From positions 1 through 25,037 of the forward strand of contig JAYMSP010002301.1 of NCBI GenBank assembly GCA_036897095.1: 25,037 nt of DNA. Reading direction: 5' to 3'. The stretch comes from Plantago elongata (taxonomy: Eukaryota; Streptophyta; Magnoliopsida; Lamiales; Plantaginaceae). The position numbers and the translations under genes are program-made. Positions 9,478 to 20,994 of this stretch are shown here, piece by piece (the first letter of the stretch is position 1; each line of letters opens with the position of its first letter). Below the pieces are notes generated by a model. That model was not told the DNA's origin and made no database searches. It saw only the letters and a program-made list of their open reading frames with translations.

Positions 9478-12400
9478 ATGGCGACGCAACAGAATCCACC
9501 GGAAAACGAACCGCCACCACAATCAGATGGCGGCGAATCTCTAGTATCGTTCTACTCCAGCTATCTCTTCAACCGGATTCGCTCTCTCCTGCCGAACGTT
9601 TCGATCACTTCCTCCAACAATTTCATCTCCAAGCTCACCAACAGCTACGGCTCCTCCAAACGACGTCGCAGGAAGACTTGCCTCGCCCTTCCTCTACCTC
9701 CGTCCGCTGATCAACCTTCTAAGTAAGACTTGCTAGCGAACTGTTTATGTCAGTGAATCATCCTTATCTGCTCCATTTTACTTTTTTTTTTTTTGGCTGA
9801 AATGTCGATGAATCGAGTTAATGCATATACGCAATAGTGTTGTTAAATGTGTATGTTTGTATATGTAAGTGTGAATTGATGTTTGTATATACGTGTATAG
9901 ACATACTCAATGGTGTAGTTGCTAACTGTGTTATAGTCTCTGCTGTCAAGTTGTTCTTACTTGAATGTTGTGCTCTTGAATAATAGTTAGTCGAAGACTT
10001 GAAGCCTTCTTACTTTTGATCTGGTATAAACTATAGAGTGACTTTCTGCTGCCAGTGTTACTATTTCTGTATAATGTGTTTGTTGTTTGCGTGAATGGAT
10101 ATCCGTGTAGATTTTCATTGGAGTGCTTTGCCATTTTAAGATAGTTGGTTGTGGAAGCACTGTTACTAGTTACTGCAGAGTTGTTTGAGAATTACGGCCG
10201 TGTGTGTGTGTGCTTCTTTTTGCACGGCATGTGTGTGGAGGACTCCTGTTTGTATTGGTGTTTTTTTTTGTGGAGTGTGTGAAATCAATTATCAACTGGA
10301 GAGGAAGCTGATACTGGTCTGCAGGGTGAAAATGATATCTCTCGCGTTCATGTTTGCAGGATTCCAAATGAAGCGCGCAGAATTTTTGAGGTGTTGGAGG
10401 ATATTATTGAGCATGCTCTTCTGAACTTGCACGTGATCCAGAATAATTTGCTGTTTTGGCAATCTAAGGCTAAGGTCAAAAGAGCTTGATTTCACTTTCT
10501 TTTAGTGTATACTGGCATGACTATTTTGGTGAAAGTTGGTTGGATGGAATTTGTGTTTCAGGGATCAAGTGCTCAGATGGCCTTATTCATGCTATGTGAA
10601 AGAGGCCCCTATCCATTTGTTGATGGTACTGTTCAGCTGGTGCGCGATTGTATTTCTGATGGTTCCGGCATGCAGAAACTCTACAGTTCTGCTTCATCTC
10701 ATATATCTGAGAGGATTAGCGTCTTGACTAGTTTAAGATTTTCTCTTGCAACATTTTTGGCTGAGGTAATCTCATTGTACTTTCAAGCTCCACAGATTTA
10801 GCAATTTACTTATTTAGAAATGCTTATTAATGCATTTTGTTGCTAATTGCTATTCTATTATCCATACCTGTATCTTTGTATCTCTGATCATCACATACAT
10901 GAGACCCTCCAAGTAATTCTAATTACCAGAAAGTTTTGCTCATTGGTACAGGCTCTATTTAATATCTTTATAGAAAACAAAATCGGAGTAAAACTTAAAG
11001 TTCGTGGTAAGAAATGCCTTTGTTTCTTTAAAAGTTGTAGATGTGAAGTCTTTTGAACTTTTTGAATGTCTTCCTCTATATCTACTGAACTATGCTAGCT
11101 TTAACATTATCATGCATACATATGTATCTATTGATGTGTCACGAACAAGAACAATTTTATTTCATTATGGATATAGGTTTACGTGGAGGTTTTATTTCAT
11201 TATGGATATAGGTTTACGTGGAGGTTGATAGAATTGGAGAGGATCTGATTAAGAATGCAGAGAATGTTTTGCCATCTCTGTTGGTTTCTATTAATGATCT
11301 TTTCTCGAAACTGGAGTCCTCCATCGGTCACTTTCATGCAAACTGTCAGGTAATTCAAGGTTACATAACTGGTATATAACATATATTTGTAGTAAAAGTA
11401 TCTTTATATAGTTGGATATGGTCTATTTACTAGAAGCAACCTTAATTCAGCACATATCTTATTGTCCAGAGTGGCTCCACAGTGGATGGTACCTATTCCG
11501 TCCCTCTGATGTTTGCAAAACTTCCAGAAGTGAACCAGGAAGGTTCTCAGTGGACTGAGTGTGAGATTACCGATGCTATCAACTTGATCCATCAAAACTT
11601 GTCAAGACTCGACTCCTATTTGTCTGCTATTGTAAGATTTTTAATGAAACATGATTCATCACCACATGATGAATCATATATGATTCAAGCATGCTTGCAC
11701 TGTTATCATCTTCCAAGTACAATGTTACTAAGTAGTACTAATATGTTTCAAACTTATCTATACTTTTAAGTTAGTAAAGTTTCAACACTTGAGTCAACTG
11801 CAATAATGCACCATAGTGGGGGTGTATGAACACAATCATTAATTGCCTGGTGATATTAGATAAAGTAGGATGCTGCGATCTAAGTTCTACAAAAGTATGG
11901 GATATAATGGATGCGATATGGATAAAAGAAGTTTACATTTGTGCCGTTCATTTTAATTTGAAACTATGTCAATCTCATAATACTAATCTCAATTGACTAA
12001 TACCAATATTTGGTCAATTAAGTGATCTGGGTTGTCCTTTTATGGTGTTACAACTTTCTTTTGTATTCAAAGATTGAGCTATGCAGGCTGGCATTTCTTC
12101 CTTTTCGTTTTCTTTTTTTCATTTTTAAAAAAAATTCTTGTATATGTATGGAATTCCTTTAGTTCTATGTTTTCATAGGCATTTTGTTTTTGAAGTTTAC
12201 TTCTCACAGGCATCTAGAAAGTCTGTGTAACATTAGTTTTTCCCATCATACATGGTGATAAATAACAATCTGGAGGCAATCCCCTCCGGTGGAAAATAAT
12301 TTTTTGTGGTGTCTCTTTTTTCTTTAATTACCCAAACAATATTGTTTTACATCAGCTGAGGACATTTGGTGCAATTTGGTATTCTATCACATGCTCCTTC

Positions 12401-15400
12401 ACGTCAAAGTTCTTCATTGCATTCTGATTAGTACTAGTAACTTATTACTTTAATTTATTTGTGCATGGACCTCATTCAGGTTTCCAAACACCGTAAGCCA
12501 AGAAAAATAACATTGTATTGGATGCACTACAGCTGTGGGGCACTTGGTCTTTCCATTCTCTCACTGTGGCTTCTTCGTCATAGTAAATACATGGGGAGCT
12601 CTGACATTGACAACTGGATCCTTGAGGCAAAAGAATCAACTTCAAACTTTTGGAATGATCATGTAGAGCAGCCAGTAAGAAATCGGTAGCCTTCTCCAAC
12701 ATATTTTATTGATTAAATAGTAAATACATTAATGCATGCCTGAAGTTTCAATGCAGCTTTTCAAAGTTTTCTTTTCCCCCAATTTACTTCTACCGTACAC
12801 CTTATATAGAATGAGACAATGAGTATGTCTGTAGACCTTTGTATGAGCAGCTGACAAGAAAAGAGAATGAAATTCTTTTTCTCTGTGAAGAGTGCTTTCA
12901 TGTTCTATTTTCCATATTCTATGCAACAAAAATGGACCTTGAAATCATGATCCATTATGGCTCAGAATCTTTCATTGTGTAGATCATGGCTATAATCTTG
13001 CTGATATGTGCTCTTTGATTGGTGAATAAAAATCCAGTCTGGTAAAATGGAGATCAGGATATGCCCAACATTTTGCCTGCTACTTCACATCTTAGTTTGC
13101 ATTCAAATTGACACACTGTATAAATTGAACATGATGTTTATCCTGTTTTAACTCTGACGCGTAATATCGAGCATATATTATATGTGGACTACTTCTGCAA
13201 AGGCATGTGCTTGCTTTATTTTGATCAATATATTCCATGCCCCTGGACTGCTATTTGCGCTTGAAATCATTTGAGCTGGTTAACTAGCTTGTGTGCAGAT
13301 CACCTCTAATGCAGTTGTGCAATTATTGCTGAATTATTTACTTCTTGATTGTATCACAATGCTCCGGTAGATTCTGGCTATACGAGATGAGCTATTTGAG
13401 ACGTTCAAGAAAAGGAAAAAGGGCGCAATGGAACGTGAGGAGATGCAGTTGACAGCTGACACATTACGCAGGTTAGCTGGTTGAACACTTTTTTACTTAA
13501 TAACAAAAATGTAGTTTGTTTATTCTTTAATCTCGTTAACTCTGTAATCTTTATTTGCTGGATCTGCCATTTTAGAAGTTTGCTTCTTTGTGCTCTCCAG
13601 TATTTCTACAAATTCAAATATTATAAATGTGTGTTTAACCACCAATCTAATTTCCACTTTGAAAACAGATGTTGGCCGTGCATTTGTTTTTTACCCACTC
13701 CAAAATTACTGGCGTACATTATATAAATTTACTTTTCTTACATGAAAACACAAGGTTTATCCTTAATAGTGCGTTGGAGTCTGAGGCCCTTTACTTTCCT
13801 CTTGTTTGGTGGGTATTTTTCCATGTACAAATAGTTTTAATAAAGTCTGAAATATCCTTTTTATCCGTGGATCTTTCCCACAGGGGATGAAATATCTTTG
13901 GAATATCTACATTCTAACACACATCAGAAAATGCTACCAGATATTATGCTCCCAACTTGCCATCTTTTTCCTTCAGTTTTCTTATCCATACACAATTAAT
14001 GTTCTGATTAGCCTAAATTACATCACATGACATGTGAGGAAAGCTGCTATATGAAGGATAGATAAGCAACTGCCTCTCCATAACATGTGAGCAACATTAT
14101 ACATAGAGCACCATCCTACAAGAAGATATAGGCATCTCAGGCTCAAATTTCGACATCCGGTCAATCTCCACAATATGATATGAAATAAGCAATTCTAGAC
14201 GGTAAATTAAACCTCCAAATAAAGCTTCCACGATGAAATATACCCAACGGAAACCAGCAACTTCAATTAAAGAAGCTGATAACAGAAAAGATTCCATCAC
14301 ATTTCAAGAAGACAACAAGTCTTGGCTTTTATTGGACTCCCCAATTTTTCTCTCCAATGGTTTGCTTAATACTTGGGTTTAATTTTTAATATTACAGTGG
14401 AGTGGTATTTCGATTTGTTACTGTATATTCTTTATTGACTGGCAGTGCACCCACTTGAATGGGATGATGTTGCAACGAAATTCTGATAGAAATAGATTAC
14501 GACTCAGTCTACAAATCATTGAAGCGTTACATATTTCTCCCTCCCTCTTTCTATGTAACCTAATAAGGCTAACATTATAATCATTCTCTCATTGCAGAAT
14601 GTTGTTCGCCTTCACTGAACAGACTCTAAGCAGAAAATTTCCGGAGAGTGCGTCTGACCAAGAAATGCTTGAGGTTGTGATGCAAAGGTAGATCTAGTTA
14701 TGTTTTGCAATTTCATTCAACTTATCCTTCCAAATGTGGTGGATGAAACATGTCTAAAACAAATCATTATTACTTAGTGGACTTAGCTGTTGTTATCTTG
14801 TAATCCTGTGTCTGTGCGTATCAATGATCAGTAAACATGCTATATGCTCGCTTTTACTAGTAGTTTTTGTTGATCATGCTTCAAACATCCATACAAACTG
14901 AAATTGTGTGGGTCTATATGTTTTTAGCTGTACTTTTTGTTCTTCTCTTTTCATTTTTTTTTTTCCATCTTTTTCTGTCTGGATCTGTATATGAATCACT
15001 TTACAAATTATTATCTACAAGTTGGTGATACATGTAATCTGAAGATTTGTCCTCATCTTTTATTTTGATCAATGATGATCGTGCTTCAGCAATTGTGTGC
15101 ATGATATTGTTAGCTCAAGTGTTGATTGCCTATTTAATGACCATATATTTTGCAGGTATGAAAAAGAAATTATGCATCCAATCCAGGGTTTTGTGGGTGG
15201 AGAGCTTGTTCGCATTTTTCTTATCCAGGTACTGTATTTTGCTTCGGTTCAGTGGCTATTGGTAGTAGTTAGAGTGAGATCTGATACAACTTTTTTTCTC
15301 AACAGATTCAGAAGCTAAAACTTGACGTTGAAGAGTAAGTTAAGCACATATCTTAATATGAGAATCATGATTTGGCAACTTTAAGTTTCTCTTATGATTA

Positions 15401-16512
15401 ATTTTTTTTACAGAGCAATGCTCGAGCTTGATCAGATTTTGAGGGCCAATGAAATCAACTTTGCCATTCTAGCTGCATTACCAGCTTTCCTTGTCTCCCT
15501 CATTTTAGCCACATTGGTGCGTGCTTGGTTGAAACAGGTGAGGGAAAAGGGTTCTGCCTGGATTTGTCTAATTTTGAACCGTGTGAAAGTTAATGTTATG
15601 TTGCTTTCTGTCTCGTATGCATTTACATCTATTAGCACGTAAATATGCAAATGTTATTGGACTTGTTTGTTGTGGGGGAAATAAAGCATTCATGCTGATT
15701 CTCTTATTATTTTGATTTAGGATACCAGAGCTGAAGGTAGAGGAAGAGCTGCTCGTATTCAGAGAAGACTACTGCTCGTGGAAATTGATAGAGCTATAAT
15801 GCAGTTTCAGAAATGCAAAGATGAAGGATTTGTGAGTACTTCATGAAATTATTACATTTCCTATGCACATTATCTTCAATAACGCAAGAGTCCCATGAAT
15901 TAAGTTACTCCTTTCATGACCTGTATGGTTCAAACAGTTTCTTCTCATGGAATTAAGTTGACAAAAACATTAGTCCTGATTTTTGCGCAACGGAAAAAAA
16001 AAACTATATATTTGTCACAGCGACTCAGTCCTAGAAGTAAAAAATGGCAAAATAGCTTCAGAAAGACAAATATCCTGGGCAAGTGAAAGTCATCCTTATT
16101 TTCAAGTCTTAATCTGGAGACATTCATTGCACTTCAACATTCTGACTTCCATTTTCATTTGATAAAATTACTGAACGAGAGAAACTTATCTGGTTCATTT
16201 TGCAGGAAAATGATGCTCAATGCATGTACGGGTTTTTATTGTATTTTCTTGATTGCCTACATTCTACTGTGGAGGGGCATGCAAAGTCAACAGGTGAATG
16301 GATATGGTGAGTGTCTCCCTGTTGACTGTTGTAAATTTTAACATTATATAAGTGAAGGTAAACACAAAACCTAACCACTTGTGTGTTTCACCAGCTTGAG
16401 CCAGGACATCATTGATATGTCAAAACCTAGCCTCCAAACTGAAAGTAAACTCCACATTGCCTCGAGAATGGAGGGCTACGATTGCTTGCTTCCTTCATCC
16501 AGGCGCCAGTAA
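9478..16512 (+). CDS. DGS1: DGS1/NCA2 family mitochondrial outer membrane protein
   Basis: Fourteen exons give a complete 601-residue protein: 9478-9722, 10360-10474, 10562-10765, 11212-11349, 11470-11631, 12480-12674, 13371-13471, 14598-14687, 15156-15228, 15306-15334, 15414-15537, 15721-15831, 16206-16306 and 16395-16512 (TAA). All frames close and all introns are GT-AG. Arabidopsis DGS1 (DGD1 SUPPRESSOR 1) is a mitochondrial outer-membrane protein affecting galactolipid levels; yeast NCA2 influences mitochondrial ATP-synthase gene expression. Visible features are a basic cluster KRRRRK at 61-66, a first membrane segment at about 301-321, and the NCA2 core. The core holds the IRDELFETF motif (exon 7), the AMLELDQILRANEINFA block at 452-468 and a second membrane segment at about 466-488. 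The family ending CLLPSSRRQ is intact. Introns over 300 bp are 9723-10359 (with a T13-like tract and a GT repeat near 10199-10212), 10766-11211, 11632-12479, 12675-13370, 13472-14597, 14688-15155 and 15832-16205; none holds a recognisable gene. Exon 10 is only 29 bases. The donor of intron 2 (AAG|GTCAAA) is weak. Confidence 0.96.
11155..11224 (+). repeat. 35-bp perfect tandem duplication spanning the DGS1 exon 4 acceptor
   Basis: Bases 11155-11189 are repeated exactly at 11190-11224. Each copy has the polypyrimidine-like stretch, the GATATAG acceptor and the first 13 exon bases. The downstream acceptor (exon from 11212) preserves the DGS1 frame. The upstream one (exon from 11177) adds 35 bases and runs into a stop codon. 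Confidence 0.97.
11651..11677. repeat. Perfect hairpin in DGS1 intron 5
   Basis: ATGATTCATC (11651-11660) and its exact reverse complement (11668-11677) flank a 7-base loop, starting 20 bases after the exon 5 donor. A perfect 12-base palindrome CAAGCATGCTTG follows at 11686-11697. It could fold in the pre-mRNA near the 5' splice site. No function is implied by family knowledge. Confidence 0.7.
13472..14597 (+). other. DGS1 intron 7, largest intron, no gene seen
   Basis: This is a 1126-bp intron between exon 7 (ending in phase 2, ...CGCAG) and exon 8. It contains only short open frames on either strand, the longest 81 codons, with biased hydrophobic composition and no motif. No inverted-repeat transposon ends were recognised. 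Confidence 0.6.
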
Positions 16513-17345
16513 TGCAGCAGATACTACTAGTGGTAGCTTTGTTCACCTAAATTTTGGACATTTTTTGTTCCTAATTGCAGTTATCGTTGAGTTGCTGTAG
16601 TTATGTTATCTTGGCATGGAGTTATTACCCAAGTTGAGACGGTTATATCACGTCACTACTCTCATAGGAGTATCGTTTTTTGGTTAAATGAGGTATAATG
16701 CCAATAACTGCTATAACAAGCCAAATGTTACATTCTAGGAGTATTTATGTATCTCACATAGGAGCATCCGTTTTTTGGTTAAATGAGGTATAATGCCAAT
16801 AACTACTACTATAACAAGCCAAATGTTACATCTAGGAGTATTTGTGTATCGTGACCATATAATCTACCAAGAGTTCAAAAAGAAACGTTATAACCAAAAT
16901 ATCCCACCCGCCTATGACAAGCCAAGTGTTACATTCTAGGAGTATTTGTGTATCATGACTGTTGAAGCTCTTTTTTGTGAATTATACAATCATGGGCACA
17001 AATTTATTTCGGGTTGCAATTTATTACAATCACTTTTAGTAAGTTGATCTTCATGTTCAAAACAAAATGTAACCAAACACACTTGATCTGGATAGGGAGG
17101 ATGTAAAACCATTCACATTGCCGCGGAAAACAGTACAATTGAGAATTCCAAGCTTAGATTGAAATATACAGTCAAGAAACCTATGATGACTTGATTGTAC
17201 AAACAGAACATAGCTAACATTTCTAACCAAAAACACTAAACAAAAACTGGCGTCAAGCCACTTCCTCTTCTCTACTTTCGGACAAGAAACACGTATGAGC
17301 AAGAAGGTTCTCCAATTGTAAGCTGAAAACTACTGGTCACCGTTT
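16513..17345. other. Convergent spacer between DGS1 and eIF2B gamma
   Basis: The stop codons of the two convergent genes are 834 bases apart, so this stretch holds both 3' UTRs and both transcription ends. It contains the 95-bp tandem repeat. The only notable open frame (17302-17057, minus) has no recognisable motif and probably lies in the eIF2B gamma 3' UTR. Confidence 0.6.
16661..16961. repeat. 95-bp tandem repeat, two copies plus a partial third
   Basis: Copy 1 begins near 16661 and copy 2 near 16753. The shared block TTTTTTGGTTAAATGAGG starts at 16676 and again at 16771, giving a period of 95. Both end in a TAGGAGTATTTxTGTATC block. A partial third copy of that end block lies at about 16917-16961, after unrelated sequence. 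The copies differ by small insertions (an extra ACT in copy 2, one missing T). Most or all of it lies in or just past the DGS1 3' UTR. Confidence 0.9.
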
Positions 17346-20300
17346 CTATTTCTTTGCCAAGGACTCCCCTTTGTAATCACTTCCTGCGGTAACTACAAAA
17401 CCAGCTCCCACCTGAATCACAGATCACACAATAAATTTATAGTCAAGATCTTGCGGGAGCCAAGAGCTAAGGATACCCAGAGCTAAGGATACCTGACAGT
17501 CCTTCAATACAGCACGTTCTTGGAGTTGTACGTTACTGCAGATGATAGAACCTTGAATCGAACAACCATCCCCAATGCTCACATGGTTCATAACTACAGA
17601 ATTGACAATCTGCACAATTTAAAAGGAGATATATTTGAGTAGCAGCATTCAGAGCTAATGAATATTAACATTTGCATTTGTCCCCCAGTTCCAGAGAAGG
17701 ATTCAACATGACATTCCACCAATTCAATGCACGTCCCAAACACAAATGAAACGTTTAGCCGCACACCTTCACATTTGAACCAATCCGACAATGGCGGCCA
17801 ATGACAGACTTCTTCACGCTGCATTTATCACCCATTTGTGAACCTTCTCCAAGCACACATTGTGGTCCCACCTACACATTCAAATCAGCTGTACATTAGA
17901 GGAGATAAACAAGTAAAGTACACAACGAAACATTACCCAATAACTTACCTTGCAACATTTTCCAAAGATCATCCTTAATTAACACTTTCGACATAAGGTG
18001 CATCTCAAATGTGTAATTATTCCTATCTGTCAATGAGTATACAGGTTTCATGTGGGGGGGGGAATGCAACTCACCGTAGTTTTAGATCCAAGTTCAGCTG
18101 CCGGGTGTATTATGTTGTTTTGGGCAGAGAACGTATAGCCCGAAAGGTGACTGGCATCACCTACTACCTGAAAAGGTACCACATGCAATCCATTTGAAGG
18201 TGAAAAGAAATGCAAAGCATAGGGCACGAATTTCAAGGATGGAACTTACATCTCGGTTTACGTCGCTGTAAGCCTGAATGGAATTTACCCGCACACAATA
18301 CTTGCTCTTATTAGCAATATAAAGACAACATTTGTGAGTTTTCCTTGAATTAGGTGCAGAACTTAGTTCATAGGTTTCGTGAAAACTTGGTGTGGATGCA
18401 TTAGCCAGAAGTTGAGATAGCATAACTTTACTGTTGTGCGTAGCATCCTTACCAATGCCACTTTCATCGGAGTGTGCACCATTCACAAATATTTCAGATT
18501 TCTGGTGTGTTATCAAGAATATGGAGTTCAGAAATTGGCAATAAAAGATGTTCACAATAACACAACAAAAGGTCATGGCACAAAACTAACCAGCTGGCTT
18601 CTGACAAGATAAGGCAATACATCACGCCTCAAACTTTGAAAACTTTCTTTCTGATTCAGGACATCCTGCAATACAGATCTGCAAAAGATAAATATATATA
18701 ACATTAGAATACGACATGCAATTAGTACATCACAAGAAGATCAATCCAATCGAAGAAGTAACAATTCCGTATCACAGAGCAGAAACTCAAACCTCTTAAA
18801 GGCATACATGTGAGCATCCATAAGATCAGCACGAATGTCCATCTGTGTTAGCAAGGATAGGAAGTGAGAAAGGTGAAGTAACCATAGGAGCAGCAAATAG
18901 AAGGAATGCTGGATGCTCTGGGCAACAAACATGTATGAAAACCTTCCATCTGGAAGGGATATTATTTTTTGTAGAAGATTATGAAAAAGCATTTTTCGTA
19001 CATTTTTTTTGAAATATATGAGGCCAGGCGGAAAAACGATTGTACATCATGTCCAATAATAAACCTCTAAGAATTTAAAATTCAACTTATGTATACATTG
19101 TTACATGCCAATATGAGTGTATATTATGCGGATTGCTCACTAGGTGTCCACACTGTAGATATTTCCTAATGTTCAACAACATGCAGCGACATATGCAAAA
19201 TGTTATACCTGACCAACAGCTCGTATGATGCTCTTCTGCACTCGGATATCCTTTTCAATTTCAGCTCCTATGAAAAAAATGATATCCAATGACAACTAGA
19301 AGTAGTACAGAGTACATATCCAAGAGAACATACACATCTTATAATTTTACCAGAAGCTATATGCAACAGAAACTGCTTAGTTGGATCCAGTCCTACGATG
19401 TTATAGCGACTTGTTTTCTTGGCCTTGTCTTTAGCACCAGCTGAGACAGAATCTGATGATCCACTGACCGGAACAGAGCAAAACATTGCAGTAACTACAG
19501 CTTCATGTCGTCTATGAGCAGCTGCAACTGCACCAGGTGGAATTTCACTAACCAGGTCACCACTTACAACCTGCAAGTGTACAAGTTAATGGATGTACAG
19601 CATGGGAAAAAAGAATGCTGCGGTACGCATGGAGACAAACCAAAATGTCCTTGGCAGTTAGTCGATGATCGATAGCTCTAATTGCACCAGCTGTCCCAAC
19701 ATCTTCTGGAACAGCAATTACCTGCAGCAGTTGTATTTCACTTTAGCAAAAGGAGAGAAAAGTCTACCAAATCCAAGATACAAATGTCTTATCTAATATC
19801 TATTATGTTAACAGTGGACTATACACAGGCATCCTCCCCGGAGATAATTTCTACCACTAGTCGAAACTTGAAAGGATCTTGAGATAGAAGACCTTCCATC
19901 AATGTATCTTGTCATATTAGAGATTTCATGAAGCAATAAGTTAACACCTAATTAGACTTCATAACCAAGAACCAACGAGCACTTCGAATGTGATTGAGCA
20001 AAATGTCACAATCATAATCCTGAAAATAATCTAACAAACAATTCGGGAAGTAGCTCTTCAAGTGACTACTTCAATAAGACCACCAGAAACATGCTCTGAT
20101 CATCGTTGGCTCAATCACTACTCTCACATAGGTAGATAAAATGATTCTAAGTCTACCATATACTCAAGGCACTGGCTCATCATTTGCTCAATCGCTCTCG
20201 TAAGCAAAACTAACCAGATCATCATCATGACAATTGTCACCACTTAAACCTAAACAGGTACAAACTCTAGCTCAAACAAGCGGACTTTCTTCGCTAATCG

Positions 20301-20827
20301 AATTCAGTTCCTGTAAATAACACTGCTATTCATCTCTCTAAAATTAACTCTACAAATATAATGTAAAATCAATCACACACCTCAACCTGCAACCTATCAT
20401 CGAACGCACTCGAAATCCAAGCACTGATCAATAGAGCCGCACTCTCACCTTCCACAACCTGCCACAAAACACATCTCGACTTCACAACCAATCCGAACAA
20501 AAACTAAAAACAGCAATCTGATAAAGCAAAAGGAGACATACGACAATGGCGTTTTTTAGATCGTTTTGCTCGAGAAGTTCTAGAACATACGAGAGGACCG
20601 GCCGGTTAGCTACCGGTAGAAGCGCCTTGGGCACCTCCTGCTGAGTTAAGTTCGAGAGTCAATTACATTATGTAAGAGCCGGAAATCAAAGGATACGCCA
20701 TTATCAGAAGAAATTGAAATGGAAATTGATTGATTAGAGAGAAGAGGCGTAAGATGATTACCTTGGAGACGAGAGGGAGGAGAGTTTTGGAGTAGCCGCC
20801 TGCTAATACCACCACTTGGAAATCCAT
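17346..20827 (-). CDS. EIF2B3: Translation initiation factor eIF2B subunit gamma
   Basis: Thirteen exons encode 456 residues: 20827-20762, 20637-20542, 20458-20381, 19721-19641, 19570-19351, 19267-19209, 18842-18793, 18678-18591, 18501-18250, 18167-18075, 17871-17767, 17609-17493 and 17411-17346 (TAG). Frames close at every junction. eIF2B is the guanine-nucleotide exchange factor that recycles eIF2-GDP; gamma pairs with epsilon in the catalytic subcomplex. The N-terminal nucleotidyltransferase-like domain begins MDFQVVVLAGG and continues through VPKALLPVANRPVLSYVLE (about 24-42), GTAGA (89-93) and VVSGDLV (108-114). The LAGG loop lacks the full GxGxRL pattern of active pyrophosphorylases, as is usual for this non-enzymatic subunit. 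A left-handed beta-helix of hexapeptide repeats occupies about 331-443 (IGRHCRIGSNV, VSIGDGCSIQGS). The longer introns are 20380-19722 (659 bp) and 19208-18843 (366 bp); neither shows a gene. A G9 run lies in intron 10 near 18055-18063. The length is near that of other plant subunits. Confidence 0.97.
17463..17493 (-). repeat. 16-bp-period duplication at the eIF2B gamma intron 12 donor
   Basis: A 15-base block (AGAGCTAAGGATACC on the plus strand) occurs at 17463-17477 and at 17479-17493. On the minus strand it duplicates GGTATCC, so a second donor-like GT lies 16 bases inside the intron. The outer donor CAG|GTATCC at 17493/17492 keeps the frame. Confidence 0.9.
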
Positions 20828-20842
20828 TTCCCACACAAACTC

Positions 20843-20874
20843 CTCTCTCTCTCTCTAAAATGGTGTGTGTGTGT
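20843..20874. repeat. (CT)7 and (GT)6 microsatellites in the eIF2B gamma 5' leader
   Basis: CT repeats at 20843-20856 and GT repeats at 20863-20874 lie 16-47 bases before the start codon. On the minus strand they read (AC)n then (AG)n. They probably lie in the 5' UTR. Confidence 0.85.
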
Positions 20875-20881
20875 TTTAAGG

Positions 20882-20888
20882 AGGGTTT
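20882..20888 (-). promoter_or_regulatory. Telo-box core AAACCCT upstream of eIF2B gamma
   Basis: The minus strand reads AAACCCT 55-61 bases before the ATG. Telo-box elements are a known feature of plant translation-machinery promoters. The core match alone is short, so the call is tentative. Confidence 0.4.
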
Positions 20889-20994
20889 TGTCACTTTTCA
20901 GAGAGGAGAGGAAACAAACAAGCTAAAATCAAAATGTAGAAGATGATGATTTATATTCGAATTATTCCCAAAATGCATACAAGTGTAAGCAGAT

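Noticed and set aside
14097..14300. 67-codon minus-strand frame inside DGS1 intron 7
   Set aside because: It is an isolated hydrophobic frame without family features and is consistent with chance.
18157..18576. 139-codon continuous frame treated as a separate gene
   Set aside because: It contains eIF2B gamma exon 9 (18501-18250) with intron read-through at both ends.
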